The translations under genes were made by a program, and so were the position numbers. Shown here one piece after another: positions 44,392 to 56,423 of a DNA stretch of 64,000 nucleotides. Each line of letters opens with the position of its first letter. Within the stretch, counting starts at the first letter, position 1. Source of the DNA: Macrobrachium rosenbergii (lineage: Eukaryota > Arthropoda > Malacostraca > Decapoda > Palaemonidae); the NCBI RefSeq assembly GCF_040412425.1, contig NC_089744.1, positions 30,160,001 through 30,224,000 of the forward strand, read 5' to 3'. The notes under the pieces were generated by a model. That model saw only the letters and a program-made list of their open reading frames with translations. It was not told where the DNA came from and did no database searches.

Positions 44392-44490
44392 CGATCATGT
44401 AATTACTTGGTAAGTATATATAAAACTTTATTTTATTATAAAAATGTCATTTTTATATAAGTAACTTACCAAGTAATTACATTGCTGAAT
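44392..44490 (+). repeat. DIRS-D internal complementary region
   Basis: ATGTAATTACTTGGTAAGTA to TATAAAAATGTCATTTTT is the complement of the left tip. ATATAAGTAACTTACCAAGT and ATTACATTGCTG are the complement of the right tip. The junction is in the T run near 44450-44454, the same sequence context as in element B. Confidence 0.88.
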
Positions 44491-44932
44491 CCCACAGAGA
44501 AAGGAGGTGGGATACATGGACACTTAACTACTCAAAAACACTCAGTAATGGAGATGAATTTGAAATAGACAGGTAGCCAGCATTGTACAATGCTTGTTGT
44601 AATCTTACCTGTTAAGAGCTACAGCAGATGGGTATGGCCTCTGGTTGGTGGTCATCATCAACCTATAGTGGTGCAACAGTCCTTAGTGGGTGCTTTGCCG
44701 CCAAGGAGTACTCCAATGATTGACAAGGCCTTGTACAAAAGGGTATGCTCTTCCCCTGTGCGCAGTACAAGAAAAAAATTTGACCAAATATATTGTTACC
44801 TACATCTTACATAAAACACCAACCCATCCGTTAGAAGACTGATGGGTACTCTGGGTACTTAGTCCCCCCAGGCTCCCATAACCCAATCATCTAAATTAAA
44901 GACAAGGAGATAGAGAAATAGGAGACATGCTC

Positions 44933-46316
44933 TTACCCTTCCTCCCCCAGTACCAAGCCAGCCATGGATAACGATCTTAATTTACTGCAGTTTTCATAAG
45001 TGATTTCTACATCAAGCAAATAATGAGACAAACACAAATCTGCACATCCAGTACGTAGATTGTAGTCTGACAGTGACAGATTGCGTTTAAAAGCCAGTGA
45101 AGGGGCGACTGCCCGGGCTTCGTGGGCTTTAACTTTCAATAAAAGTAGGGCCTCTTTCTGAATTCCCCTGTGGGGTTCAGAGATCATTTCTCTACGAAAG
45201 AGGGATATCGCATTCTTGGACGTAGAACGAGATATGTTCTTTACAGAACACCAGAGGTTATGAGGGGGGCTTCTGATGCTCCTAGTCCTCTTCATAACAA
45301 TTCAAGGCTCTGACCGGACAGAGAATTCTCTCCTGGTCTGTAAGTCCCAGGATGTCTGTAAGGTTCTTTATAAAGAATGAACGGGGCCAAGGATTGGCTG
45401 GGATTTCGTTCTTCACAAGAAACCCAAGGGTAAAAATGCAGACCGCATCACCTTGTGAAAAGCTAACCTGCTTGTCCAAGGCCTGTAATCCACTAACTCC
45501 TTTGGCTGTTGCTAGAGCAACCAAAAGAGTCTTCCTTGTTAAGGCTCTCAAGGAAAATGTATGAAGAGGCTTGAAGGGAGGCCCTGAGAGCCAACGAAGC
45601 ACGACGTCTAGGTTCCAAGGAATAGAAGGCAGTCTGTGTTCCCTTGAAGTATTGAAAGATTTAATCAAGTCACTAAGATCCTGACTTGTTGCAAGATCCC
45701 AATGTCTCTGTTCTCTAAAGACAGAAATGAGCATGGATCTACAGCCTTTAATAGTCGAAGTAGCTACCCCAGAAGACTTCAGGAAGATTAAAAAATTGGC
45801 TATTTGAGCTAAAGTAGTCTCACAAGACAAGATACTATGTCTACGACACCAGTCATGAAAAAACTGACCACTTAGTCTGGTAGACGTTGGATGAAGATTA
45901 TCGTCTACAGTTGGCAATAGCTGCCTTTGAAAATCCTTTCGCTCTGACAAGCTTCCTGACAGTCTGAAGCCTGTCAGAGCGAGAGTGGACAAACCTTGAC
46001 GATAGTGGAGGAAATGAGGTTGTTTGAGAAAACTTCGATGCTGTGGAAGAAGTCTTGAGAATTCCACTAAGACACTGAGAAGGTCTGGGAACCATTCCCT
46101 TTGCGGCAAAACGGGGCCACTAGCATCATCAACGAGTTGCTGTGAGGTTGAAACTTGTTGATGACTTCTCTCACCATACTGAATGGTGGGAAGGCATATA
46201 TGTTCAGGTTGGAACATTCCTGGAGCATTGCATCTGTTGCCCAAGCCAGAAGGTCCGGAACTGATGAGCAATACAGGGGAAGACGATGATTCTTCAACGT
46301 CTGCAAGAACGTTCAT
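44933..46316 (-). CDS. DIRS-D tyrosine recombinase
   Basis: Two long frames. The N-terminal frame (45282-46316) carries GNRCNAPGMFQPEHICLP shadow at its start, then AQIANFLIFLKSSGVATSTI, KGCRSMLISVFREQRHWDLA, RWLSGPPFKPL and ERILCPVRALNCY. The C-terminal frame (44933-45295) has LWCSVKNISRSTSKNAISLF, KAHEARAVAPSLAFKRNLSL (H-x-x-R catalytic pair) and LCLSHYLLDVE (nucleophilic Tyr). A single frameshift near 45290 separates them. All recognisable catalytic residues of the C-terminal part are present. The enzyme would integrate the circular DNA intermediate. Confidence 0.85.
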
Positions 46317-46704
46317 CTTGCCCTGAATGAAGCGGGTGATGATCCAAGTACAGTTGTTCTGGGCCCAAATGAGAAGATCTCTGGCCGCCTGTCAAAGAGA
46401 GAAAGAGTGCATGCCTCCTTGTTTCCTTATGTAGGCCAGCGCTGTCATGTTGTCTGAGTGGACTTCAATTATTTTGTTGTGTGTCACCGAAGCAAAATGC
46501 TGGAGAGCCAGGTCTATCGCTTTCAGCTCCTTTACATTGATGTGGAGCAATCTTTCTTCTTGCGACCACGTCCCTGCAACTTTCAAGTCCTGTAAATGAG
46601 CTCCCCATCCCAGGTCTGAAGTGTCTGAAAACAAGGTTAGGTTTGGGTTCAGAGGGAATAAAGACTTCCCTACCAGGAATCTCTCTTCTCCCACCCACCC
46701 CCAA
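46067..46704 (-). CDS. DIRS-D RNase H and linker
   Basis: Frame 46392-46694 reads LTLFSDTSDLGWGAHLQDLK (first catalytic Asp in FSDTSD), LLHINVKELKAIDLALQHFA and EVHSDNMTALAYIRKQGG (DN catalytic position). Linker and downstream part are at 46067-46306 (KNHRLPLYCSSVPDLL, NIYAFPPFSMVREVINKF). The middle section around 46310-46390 with the usual PG-N-AD-SR motif is frame-disrupted. Confidence 0.82.
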
Positions 46705-46859
46705 AGGTCCTTTTTGAATTTGGGACTAATGGGGAAGACAAATGAGTCAGGAGACGTCTTCCTGCGCCAGCTGGCGTTTAGGAAGAACTGCAGGGGTCTC
46801 AGAGTACAGTCTCCCTAACAGCATAAACTTCTCGAAGGATGAAAGAGTGCCCAAGAGGC

Positions 46860-47506
46860 TCATCCACTCTTTGGCTGAGCAGGAAGGAAGCATGAGAAAT
46901 TTCTAAATCGTCTGCAGGCAGGAAAGAATTCTTTTTTTGACGGAAAAGCCCGAAAACTTTGAGAGTCTATCAACATCCCTAAATAGACGATCGACTGAGT
47001 CGGGACTAGTTGTGACTTGGAAAAGTTGATCAGAAGGCCCAGATCCTGGACAAGGGAGAGAGTCTTCTGTAAGTCCTCCGTGCAACGGTTTCTCGATGGG
47101 GAGCGTAGGAGCCAGTCGCCTAGATATATAGGTATATATTGATGCCCATTAAATGTAGCCACTTTGCTACTGGGGCGAGAATCCTGGTGAAGACCTGTCA
47201 GGCCATTGAAAGACTGAAACAGAGGTCACAAAACTGGTAGATCCAGCCCTGGAATACGAATCTCAAGCACTTTCTGGATTCTGGGTGGACTGGAACATGA
47301 AAGTATGCATCCTCCATGTCTATCGTAACCATCCAATCCCCTTGATGAATGGAGGACAGCACTGACTGACTGGTTTCCATCCTGAATTTCGTTGTCTTTA
47401 CGAAGAAATTCAGAGCACTTAAGTCCAGGACAGGTCTCCACCCTCCCGATGACTTGGGTATGATGAAGATGCGGTTGTAAAACTCCTTCAAGTTCGTGTC
47501 TTTCAC
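46860..47506 (-). CDS. DIRS-D reverse transcriptase
   Basis: Two frames: FYNRIFIIPKSSGGWRPVLD, LSALNFFVKTTKFRMETSQS, WMVTIDMEDAYFHVPVHP (motif A) and FRVFQGWIYQF-CDLCFSLSM are in 47198-47506. GHQYIPIYLGDWLLRSPSRN is in 46860-47162, where the expected YLDDW reads YLGDW, so the first catalytic Asp of the active site is replaced by Gly. The enzyme is therefore probably dead even apart from the frameshift. It ends with IVYLGMLIDSQSFRAF. Confidence 0.82.
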
Positions 47507-50140
47507 AACTTCTGTGGCCCTTTTTGAGCAGAGAGGTAACCTCCTTTGACAGTGCCTAAAACCTCTGTGAGCTTCTGGAGTAGGCTGTCAAGGTGATGGG
47601 CACTGATGCCAATGAGGGCTTTGCACTGAATGGGATTGAGTACCCCACTCTCAAAACTTCTATCACCCATGGTTCTGCACTCCTGACTTCCCATTTCCTC
47701 CAAAAATGGAGAAGTATTCCTCCCACCAGCACACAGAGGACTGGATCCTCACTTGCTAGAGGAGGGTCTGGTATATGATTTGATGACAGTGCGTACCGCA
47801 CAGGGATTGGTACGTGGTCGGGATTGATACCTTGTTCTGCTGCCATGAAAAGGCCGCTATTGCCGAGGAGAGGCCACCCTTACGCTAACAGGTGTTGCAG
47901 GGTCCGAACTGGCTGCTTTGGGCATTTAGCAGACTGCGTTAGCCAGTCCTGGGGAGTCTTCTGAAGCTCCGAAGCTACATGCTCCAAAGTAGCCCTGGGA
48001 AACAGACTATCTCGATCCAATGGGGCAAAGAACAGAGATGATTTCTGAGAAGGAGTGACTACTCTAGTGACAAACGAATACCCCAGCTCCCTCTTCTTCA
48101 ATGCGCCCTAAGGCAAAGAGAGTAGCTAATTCTTGCAATCCATCACAAACTGCCTTATTTGCACAGAATAAAACTCCTAGCCAGTCTGCAGTAAAATTGT
48201 CCGGTAGAGCTGTGCAATCTTCAGTCTTCTTTGTCAAAGCTCCCACTGTCCAATCAAGAAAGCAGAATGATTCAAAGACTTTGAATAAGTCTTTCACTAA
48301 ATGATCCAACTCCATAGACGAAAAGCCTATCTTGGCTGAAGGACAAGGTCGAAGAAGAAGCTAGGTCCTTTTGTTCTTGCACTGTAGTCGAAGGCTTCCT
48401 TAAAAGGCTCAAGATGTTATCGAGACGATGATAATCGGTTCCAGAGAGGAGTCTTGTGCCACCGGAACACTGACACTAGTCAAAGCTGGCTGCGTTGGAC
48501 GATCAGCAGTAGTGGTATGAGATGTTAAATGCTTGTCAGGATGTGGCGTCAAACGAGGTGGTGAGTGTGGCAACTGAGCCCGGTGAGGCTTCACAAGAGA
48601 CATATGACGACCTGGTGCCAAACAATGGTCGGAGTGCTCAGCTCAGACAGCCCGCTCACTTCAGGTGTTCAACATCCACTGGACGTTCGACTGCTATCGA
48701 ACGTTCGAAACGTTTGAAAAGCACTGTAGTACCACCAACTGGCTGCTTGATGCCAGCCAACTGCCAGGCTCCAGACGAGTGATTGCCCACATACAACGAT
48801 CAGACGCGAAAAGGTGGTTGGAGAGCTCAGCTCGGAAAGCATTCGCACCTCCACTTGGGCGCTCGTAATCCACTGCATCAACATACATCACTGGGTGTTC
48901 GACTGCTATTGAACGTTCGAAGTGAACAGCAGTATCACCAACTGTCCTCTTGACACCAGCAGAACGCCTGGTGCTAGACATGCAATCAGTCATAATACTG
49001 CCTCCCCTCACTGGGCACTTGGGCGACGCTGAACACACCCCCACTGGGCGCTTGGCTGATACTGGCCGATCGGCACTCTTCTTAAATGAGGGTTACGGTA
49101 CACGCAACTTGGGAGACATCAGGACTTCTTCCTGGTCCCAGGAGCTGCATAAAGGTTCAGAAATCTGTCCTAGATCTCTGGAACGCTTAAACGTAAGCAG
49201 AGGATTGCGCTTGGGAACTGCTGACTTTTACAACAGTATGACTGCGCCTCTTGCCCACGTCGGAATCGGGGTCCCTCGCCAATACGGCATGCACATATAC
49301 TCGTAAGACTTTTCAATGGCTATTCATCAAAAACTGTGGACAGCAAGATCGACTGAGGAGAAACTATCCAGAGGCAAAAGTCCCTACAGACACCCATGGA
49401 CCAACAGTATGCCCCCTCCCAGGTTTAGGGGAGTCTGACAGGGACAGAGTTTAGATCTGTAAGATTCCTTTCCAGTGGCTGTCTGTCGATATCTGGGACC
49501 AACAACAGGCTGAACTGAGGGGACAGCTACCCATGGGCAAACCCCACCGACCTCCCTTGGACGTTCGGTTTACCTCCTCCAGGTTTAGGGGAGTTTGGCA
49601 GGGACCTAGGTCTAGGAGTGTCAGCAGGATGAGTAGCCACCTCCTCCACTGACACGGCACTTATACTAATACTTTTTGCACCTAACTGATTCATCAAGAT
49701 CTTAACAGAAGCGCGCAATGGGTTACTGTATCTACCATAACACAAAACTTCTTATCCACTTGGGCTTCAAGGTTGGCTAAGGCACTGGGTTCAGAAGGTA
49801 GGGAACCAGGTAAAGGAGTTATAGGTACAGATAGAGGACTTGGAATAAGGGAAAAAGGCTGTCATAGGAGTCGAAAGGGCAGACATCTCTGGAGAATGCT
49901 GCAACCTAACCTCGGCTTTAGCAGCCAACTTTCCCTCTCCGTCTCTTTGAAGTCTCGCTAAATGAGAATTTAAAATCTTCCATTTCCCCTGACCCCACTC
50001 CTTACACTCGTCACAGTCAATGTCAGGAGAAAAATTTTGCCCTCTACAAGAGATGCAGATAGTATGAGTGTCATACTCAGCAGATGTCAGTCTTGTCTTG
50101 CAGCCCTTGCTGCAATACCTATACTATGAGCACTTAAGTC
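47503..50140 (-). pseudogene. DIRS-D gag-like region
   Basis: Near 49985-50115 the minus strand reads YCSKGCKTRLTSAEYDTHTI and then CISCRGQNFSPDIDCDECKE. This is the Cys-rich N-terminal module with the same C-x2-C and C-DEC spacing as element B. The middle (48.4-49.7 kb) has long Ser/Pro-rich pieces in changing frames with CGAACGTTCGA-type palindromic words near 48690-48710 and 48905-48920. The C-terminal part (48064-48315) has ELDHLVKDLFKVFESFCFLD and WTVGALTK, as in element B. Frameshifted. Confidence 0.68.
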
Positions 50141-50295
50141 AGACATATTCAGTCACAATTAAGGAAAAAGCTGATTTGCACTACCAAAAACTACGATCTA
50201 CTTCATCAAATTCAGCAATGTCCATAAACAACTGGTGAAAACAAATCAAAACAAAAGCAACCCAGCAACCAATGTTCAGTTGACGAGCGGCAGGA

Positions 50296-50466
50296 ACGAA
50301 TTGAATACCTGAGCCGGTTGTACCTATTCTTCCCTGAAAGTGGGTGGGGTCTGTCACCTACACCAAAACAATATGAGGGCCACTGCGAAATTTTTAAGAC
50401 TTAAGCTATTGCGAGAAATGGGAACTAAATAGCAATATAATTACTTGCTAAGTTACTTATGTAAAA
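50296..50466 (-). repeat. DIRS-D 5' inverted terminal repeat
   Basis: Partner of 44161-44357, with GAATTGAATACCTGAGCCGG, CCTACACCAAAACAATATGA and AGCAATATAATTACTTGCTA, and a tip of TTACTTATGTAAAA. GCTAAGT here replaces the GGTAAGT preserved in the ICR. Confidence 0.87.
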
Positions 50467-50540
50467 TCTTTTATTTCCCAATTAGTTCATATTTCCTAAA
50501 GATAAGAAAAAATTTCATGATGCCTTGATACAATACATAC

Positions 50541-50648
50541 TTGCCAGGTTCATGAGGTGGAATCCACGAAGCAACTGTCACATGTTGGATTGGTTTGAGC
50601 ACAAAAAACACCCTTAATATGAAATGACGGCTTAGCTCTGGAAGCTCC
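50541..50648 (-). CDS. GTF2H4: GTF2H4 exon 2
   Basis: This 108-base exon follows a TATAG acceptor and ends before a GTATGT donor (50540-50535). It reads RELPELSRHFILRVFFV and then LKPIQHVTVASW, matching the family block in which RELP is followed by a helix and a phrase on the pattern Q-P-hydrophobic. It is entered with one base of the Arg codon and leaves two bases (AA) of a Lys codon, which fits exon 3. It sits between DIRS element D (ends about 50466) and DIRS element E2 (starts about 50877), with under 250 bases of intron on either side, so both insertions come close to splice signals without breaking them. Confidence 0.92.
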
Positions 50649-50876
50649 CTATAAGTGAAAAATATGTTACAGTATTTTAAATAACATTTACATGTCTACA
50701 GTACATTATATTAACAATACAGAAATTACATAACTACAAAAATATTAACAAAATAAAAACCTTCCACTACACATGTACAGTAATTCATAACTAATACCTA
50801 AAAAGTTCCAATTTTTCATGTATTAAGAAATACAAGACCTAAAATAATTTTGGTTTTACAACTATAGTACTATATA
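50649..50876. other. Intron 1 3' end, host sequence
   Basis: Short AT-rich host stretch between exon 2 and DIRS E2. The exon 2 acceptor (CACTTATAG on the minus strand) is at its left edge. Nothing else is seen. Confidence 0.5.
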
Positions 50877-51075
50877 AAATCACAATTTTTGAAAGTAAAC
50901 TGTATTTTTCCTAACTATACAAACCTGAGGTCCTTTACATTAGGAATTACTTTCATCGTAGCCTGGAGACGGCCGTTAAACTCTTGAGCAAAGTGGTTAG
51001 GCAGTAACTACCGCCAGGTAGGCGAGAATACCCATCTGCCTGGATGTAAACATTCCAGTTTGCCTTTCGGTCCAC
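50877..51075 (+). repeat. DIRS-E2 3' inverted terminal repeat
   Basis: It matches the reverse complement of 56424-56600 and the E1 ITR at 28108-28305. Landmarks are GCAAAGTGGTTAGGCAGTAA and GGATGTAAACATTCCAG. Confidence 0.88.
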
Positions 51076-51107
51076 GTTCAGATTGAGGGGTGGCATGAGG
51101 TGGGCAA

Positions 51108-51225
51108 AATATCTAATGTAAATGACCTCAAGTTTGTATAGTTAGGAAAAATACAATTTACTTTCAAAAATTGTGATTTGTTCAGATACGATATACAAAC
51201 CCTCGGTCCTTTACATTAGGAGGAC
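51108..51225 (+). repeat. DIRS-E2 internal complementary region
   Basis: CTAATGTAAATGACCTCAAG to CAAAAATTGTGATTT is the complement of the left tip. TTTGTTCAGATACGATATAC to CTTTACATTAGGAGG is the complement of the right tip. TTT is shared at the junction (about 51176-51180), matching the AAA at both element ends. Confidence 0.88.
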
Positions 51226-52266
51226 TCACTGGTTGGAGGGAGGAATCTGAATGAGTCTCCTGAACTGACTGGAGTTCTGCACACCTGGGCTACTCCTCCT
51301 GGTTGAAAGAGCAAGGGGGAGTACCCGAGCCTCTGACATATTGATTGGGGTGTAGGAACTGCAAGATCAAATGTCAGATACTGGACCTTTTCGCATGAGT
51401 GAGGAAATGTGACTCATACGAAATAGGCTGGAAGAATCTTAGAGTCGGAGGCAGTAAGGAAAAGCTGAGATAGGATTTCCCTTATTGCCAGACTCTCCTT
51501 CCTCCCCTTGCTAGAGGGAGAGGAATTACTTCTATGATTCTATGAGAAAAATACGAGTGCTCGATGTGTAGTCTTACCGCATCAGCACCAGGTCCAGCAT
51601 GTGTGGTTCGAGTCCTATTTTCATCCTGAAGGAGAAATAGAAGGACGGAGAAGGAGGAGGAAGAGAGGCCAGTCACTCTCGGTATCCTTCTCACTTCCAG
51701 AACCAACACCTTAGGCGAGATGCTACTTGTCCTTTTGAAGGAGCCGGGTAAGAAAACACATGTTGAGCAGCCACCACAGGGCCAAGGAAAAAAGGTTACA
51801 AGGGCCTGTGGGCAAGACCATACGAAGACAAGAGTGTGGTCTATGAGACCCGATCTTACTTCCAGCCCGACAGAAACTTCCGGAATGCGAGGGATGGACC
51901 AAATCATCGGCTTCGTGAGCTCTCGGATGGAAGGTACCGGTATTGTCGTTGTCAGCTGCCGAGTACCTCCTTTGATCGCTTCATGAAGTCATGAGGAAGA
52001 TGTGTCCTTAGGCACTTCTTCCTTGGGAGAGAGAGTACTAGCGAAAATGTTGACGACATCCAGGTTAGGAGTGTCGAGCCTTTTCGGAAAGTATCAGAGC
52101 TGCCAAAAGGACAAAGTAACGAATGATCTGGATCATCGATACAAAGTCCAAGGAGGAGGGGAACAAGGACAACTCGAACCTGACAATAGATGCCGAAGGA
52201 TTCGGAGTCCACCTACGACATCCGAGGAGTCGAGGCATTGATCCCCTTCACCCAATCTTCCATCTT

Positions 52267-52779
52267 CTACGCCATGGCGGAGCAAGATGAGAGATGGTCA
52301 ACGAGGCACATCTCTATCAATGACTCGTAAAGGGTGCATGCAGCATAGACAGGAACCCTAAGCGAGTCACATGCCATCAGGGAACAGTTCCTGGGACAGC
52401 AAGACCGAAGAAGCTTCTCATCCGTAGCTAAATCTTGACCGAGGAAGGCTAATTCAGATAGAAGACTTGGTCGTAAGTGCCTGCATTCTTCACAAATGAA
52501 AGGAAAGAAGCAACCCTCGGCAGAGCAGACGAGGAAGTCCAGACTTGAAGAGCGACTCTGACCCAAGAAGGAGTTCATGACGACACCCACCAGTGAAGAC
52601 GGCCCCAGTCCTGGGAGTGTTGCAGAGGACTTCAAGAGATATCCAGCTATAGCCGCTGCCGCTCGGTGAGAAAGCCTATGCTTGCAAGGGAAGTTGGAAG
52701 GTCTCCCAGTCCCAAACACACTGGGATATACTGCCCAAAGAACTGCTTCTTGTGTGGCTGCTACAGGAGGTTGGGTCAA
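52267..52779 (-). pseudogene. DIRS-E2 recombinase remnant
   Basis: The open frame contains HRLSHRAAAAIAGYLLKSSA, corresponding to the GFSRQAAIEMAGCLRKSSA block of the element C recombinase core-binding part. It then reads FICEECRHLRPSLLSEL and LATDEKLLRSCCP, which recur in E1. Catalytic boxes (H-x-x-R, Tyr) were not found between here and the ICR. Confidence 0.6.
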
Positions 52780-53727
52780 GCAGGATTCTTCTTGATGCCT
52801 CAGCTATCAGGTCGGGCGAGAGGTGAAGTCTTCTGGCATTTGTCTGTAACTCGGGGTGAGCAATGGTTGAGAACCCCTAGCGAAACAGACAAATACAGAG
52901 GGAAAAAAGTAGATATCAAGTTTCCCAGAAAGACAGCAACTTGAAAGACCCTCGCTGCTTCCAAAGCGTGAAACTCCTGTGCCTCTGCCCTTGGAGGGAG
53001 TCTTGACAGATCCCATGAAACCCTCCTCGGCCACCTGGTTGTACTATGAGACAATCGGGGGACCAACACCCAAAGCACACCAGGAAGCCAAACTCTGAAG
53101 AGCTCTCTCTGTTCATCTCGCGCCTCTCGGAACAACAGAGAGGAAAAGAGAATAGGTGAGGAGAAAGAGTACCCCTACCTGTCTTGCCAGAAAAACCAGC
53201 AGGAGAGGAGGACCGTGAGCCATAATCAACTGAAGGAGATTACTGCTACACGAGGGAAGGAGAGCACTTGTGCCGTGGCAAAGGGCTTTCCTGGGAAGAG
53301 CAAAAAAGTTCACTCGAACAGAGCTGCGAACCCGATTTGGAAAAAAACGAGTGGGCCAAGCCGATCGCGTGGGGCGTATGTGGTGGATGGGAGGCAGGTG
53401 GGGCAAGCCAAGCTGAGCTGAGCCAGTCTCGCCAGCGGGACCAAAGGGCTGGGTGGGCGAGCAAGCCAAGACATTCTTGTAAACACGACCAGGGGCCAAG
53501 CCAAGCCAAGTCGATTGCGCAAACACAATTGGAACTGGACAGGGCGGAACTTGTCTGCCGTGAACTATTGCTAGTTTCCTGAACTCTAAACTCCGAGGCC
53601 GAGGCCCCTCGAGAAGAAAGTTCAAAGGGGAATTCTGTGTCTGCTATCCTGCATGCTTGAACCCTAGGGTTCAAGACACAAGAAATGAAATCCGGCCGAG
53701 CAACCGAAGCAGCTGGCGGGCATTATC

Positions 53728-53817
53728 GAGACACCTGGCGTCTCGGCATCAAGACACCTGGAGTCTCGGCACCCAGACACCTGGAGTCGGCACCCAGACA
53801 CCTGGGTGTCTCAGCAC
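53728..53817 (+). repeat. Approx. 23-bp minisatellite in E2 gag (four units)
   Basis: Units share AGACACCTGG-GTCTCGGCA, with successive ACACCTGG words at 53731, 53754, 53777 and 53798. E1 has about two units at 32211-32260. Confidence 0.8.
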
Positions 53818-54715
53818 TTTCTCTTGTCCTGTGCCTCTCATCAGGAGCGCTCGTGATTCATAAATTGAGCTACCCACGAGACTTCAAAAATCAGGCGGCT
53901 GCTTTCAGTTTGCGAAGAGATTGAGAGAGCCAGGCACAGAACCAGTCTTAGACGCAGACTTCCAAGACTGGCAAGAGACCGCGCTCTCACGGCCCCCGAA
54001 ACGCCAGACCCCACAGGAGAATGCGAATCGGTTCCTGCCTGAGGGCGGGAAGAGCCAACGAGAGAAACTTGTCTCCCAGAAGAGAGTCAGTCCCTTACAA
54101 GTCCTGCAGGAATCCCGAAGGAAACTCTTTCCTGCTTCTTCTGGTGTTCAAACCACTAGGATCGAGACACCACGTTGGGAACCCGACCGAGCACTGGCAA
54201 GCACTTGGAGTGCTTGTGGTGCTGGCGGGAAGGGCTGAGACACCTGGGTGCCTTGGCCCTTTCTCTCGTACTGCTCCTGAACTGGGCCGAGGAAATATTC
54301 TCCAGACCAGATCGGGATACTCGATATTCCATAGAATCTCGAGCACTCGGAGCGGCTCGCGAACGAGCTGCCAAAGCAGACACCATCTTAGAGGTGGAAC
54401 CTCTAGGACTGGGAACGGGATCGCAGACTGAGTTCTGCATGCCCGTGGCTCCTGAAACACAAAACCCAGGGCTATGCAAATCGGTTTCCTAACCCGAAGT
54501 TAGGGAAGAGCCAATGAGAGACCCACTGCCTCCGCCTCCTCGGAAGGAGGCAGTCCCTAGACGTCCAAGGGTATCAAGGGGAAGAAACAGCCTTCCTCTC
54601 CTTTGGCCGACAGAGGTCTGTCTGATTCCCGGGACCCCCTTGGACCTCGGGAGAGGAAGGGAAGACAGAGCAGAAGACGAAATCGAAGATAAGATGAAAA
54701 AGACGGCGGCTACTT

Positions 54716-55344
54716 CCACAGGGTGGCTTCCTTCACCTCCACTCCGACATCTTCTACAGGATGGTGGACACGAAACATCGTAACCTCCAGGGCAGTCAGG
54801 CAGGAACACAATGGAAGCGGCCCAGGACACGCCCACCAGAAGAAGCAGCAGGCATGATCAGGACAGCTGATGCAGGAGCTACGGCAGTGGTTTGGAAGAC
54901 AGGAGCTACTGCAATGGCTAGGAAAGTCACTTCCACAGGGCAACTTCGTTCACCTTCACGCCGACATCTACAGGATCGAGGACATCGTAGCCTCCGGGGC
55001 AGCTGGCAGGAACACAACAGAAGTGGCCCTTGGCACGACCGTCAGGAGATGAGGCAGGCATGATCAGGACAGCTGATGCAGGAGCTACAGCAGAGGTTTG
55101 GAAGACAGGAGCTACTCCAATGGCCAGGAACATCTCTTCCACAGGGGGACTTTGTTCACCCTCACACCGACATCTTCAACAGGACGGCGAACATCGTAAC
55201 CTCCAGGGCAGCTGGCAGGAGCACGGCGAGGCGGCCATGGGCACGACCACTAGGGGAAGCAGCGGGCATGATCAGGACAGCCAATGCAGGAGCTACGGAA
55301 GCAGTTTGGAAGGCAGGAGCTACTGCAACAGACAGAAATGTCAC
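54716..55344 (+). repeat. E2 gag tandem repeat, three units (217, 206, 206 bp)
   Basis: Units start at CCACAGGG/CCACAGGGC (54716, 54933, 55139). They share CCGACATC, AACCTCCAGGGCAG, GCATGATCAGGACAGC and GGAGCTAC. Coding-strand product is Ala/Pro/Val-rich (AVAPASAVLIMPAAS). Unit number differs from E1 (two). Confidence 0.87.
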
Positions 55345-56423
55345 ATGAAAGTCACCAGCAGCGACAGGAACAATCAGGGTGGCTGTGGCAGGAGACCAGG
55401 AAGAGCCGCCCAGAGGCTGTTGTCGAGTTAACAAGAGCATAACACAGGGAACAGCAGGAGCAGGTGGACCACAGATATGCCAGAGGCAGTGCAACAGCAT
55501 ACATGAAGACCAGCGATGACAGCGATCGATCCACATCAGTGGGAACAGAATCAAAACTATCCCGAAATGGAAATATGTCATCCAGCCAGGTATTGTGGTC
55601 GATCCTGAACAACACTAATGAGCGTTGGGACTCCTTCATGCGAGATATCCCTGAGATATCCAGCCAACTACTGCTGTCTGCGATGCTCACTGTCAACCTG
55701 AAAGAAAAAGCAAATATGATTAGAGAGGGAAACTCCTCTTGCGACGAAGGAATTGCACTATGAAGCGAGAGGAGGTACCCAAGAAGAGGTCGTCCGATGC
55801 CACCCAACCCTCGCGGTCTTCGCCTGACGGCCCCACCCACCCTCCAGGTCTTCGCCCGACGAGTGAGCGAAGGGGGCGAAGGAGAGAGATCTCTACCAAA
55901 GGAGAGAAAAGGATGGAGGGGAGGCCACCAAGGGTGCTGTGGAAGCGTAACTTACAGATGATGCCCGCAACTTCCCAGCCGCCCTGCAACTCTCTAAATG
56001 CAGGCGGTGAAAACAACAATCATCACATGTAGGAAGGAAGTAGTCATGCCCTTGTACATGGAGGGCGGAAGCCCAGGAAGGGAAGCGAACTCTTACGTCC
56101 CGATCAATGTAGGGGAGCAAAGATATTACATCCCAATCTAATATTTCTGATTGTAAAGGGGAATGCCTTCAGTTTCTAAATAAAGGGCTACTGGACAGAA
56201 GCATTACCACTCGGTTTACGCTCCTTTAAATACGCCCTTGGCCGTCAACCCAAGTCACAGTGCAGGGGAATGACGGCTATGCAAGGTTATCACAAATTGT
56301 GGGTTTGTAATAATAAATATCAAACACACATAATATATACACAAAAATACATAAAGATCCCACTGAGATAATAAGAGCTTAACAACAGTCAGGCAAGGAG
56401 ATCCGAAACCACATCTGCAACGC

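Larger units (their letters stand above)
44161..50466 (-). mobile_element. DIRS retrotransposon D (6.3 kb)
   Basis: Inverted terminal repeats 44161-44357 and 50296-50466 share GGTACAACCAGCTCAGGTAT and CGCCCACTTTCAGGGA-GAA in inverted orientation. The ICR at 44392-44490 joins both tip complements. Recombinase, RNase H, RT and gag follow in DIRS order on the minus strand. The tips (TATGACATTTTATAATAAAA, ATACTTAC) closely resemble those of element B, placing B and D in one lineage. It lies in GTF2H4 intron 2, only 75 bases from exon 2. Confidence 0.9.
52800..56120 (-). pseudogene. DIRS-E2 gag-like region
   Basis: Collinear with E1 gag, including the piece with LPPRAEAQEFHALEAARVF (52.9-53.0 kb, compare E1 at 31.4 kb) and RVQGHDYFLPTC near 56.0 kb. 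It contains three copies of the 206-217-bp repeat and about four copies of a 23-bp minisatellite. The C-terminal helical gag part seen in E1 at 30750-31268 is missing, so the deletion removed the gag end as well as RT. Confidence 0.58.
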
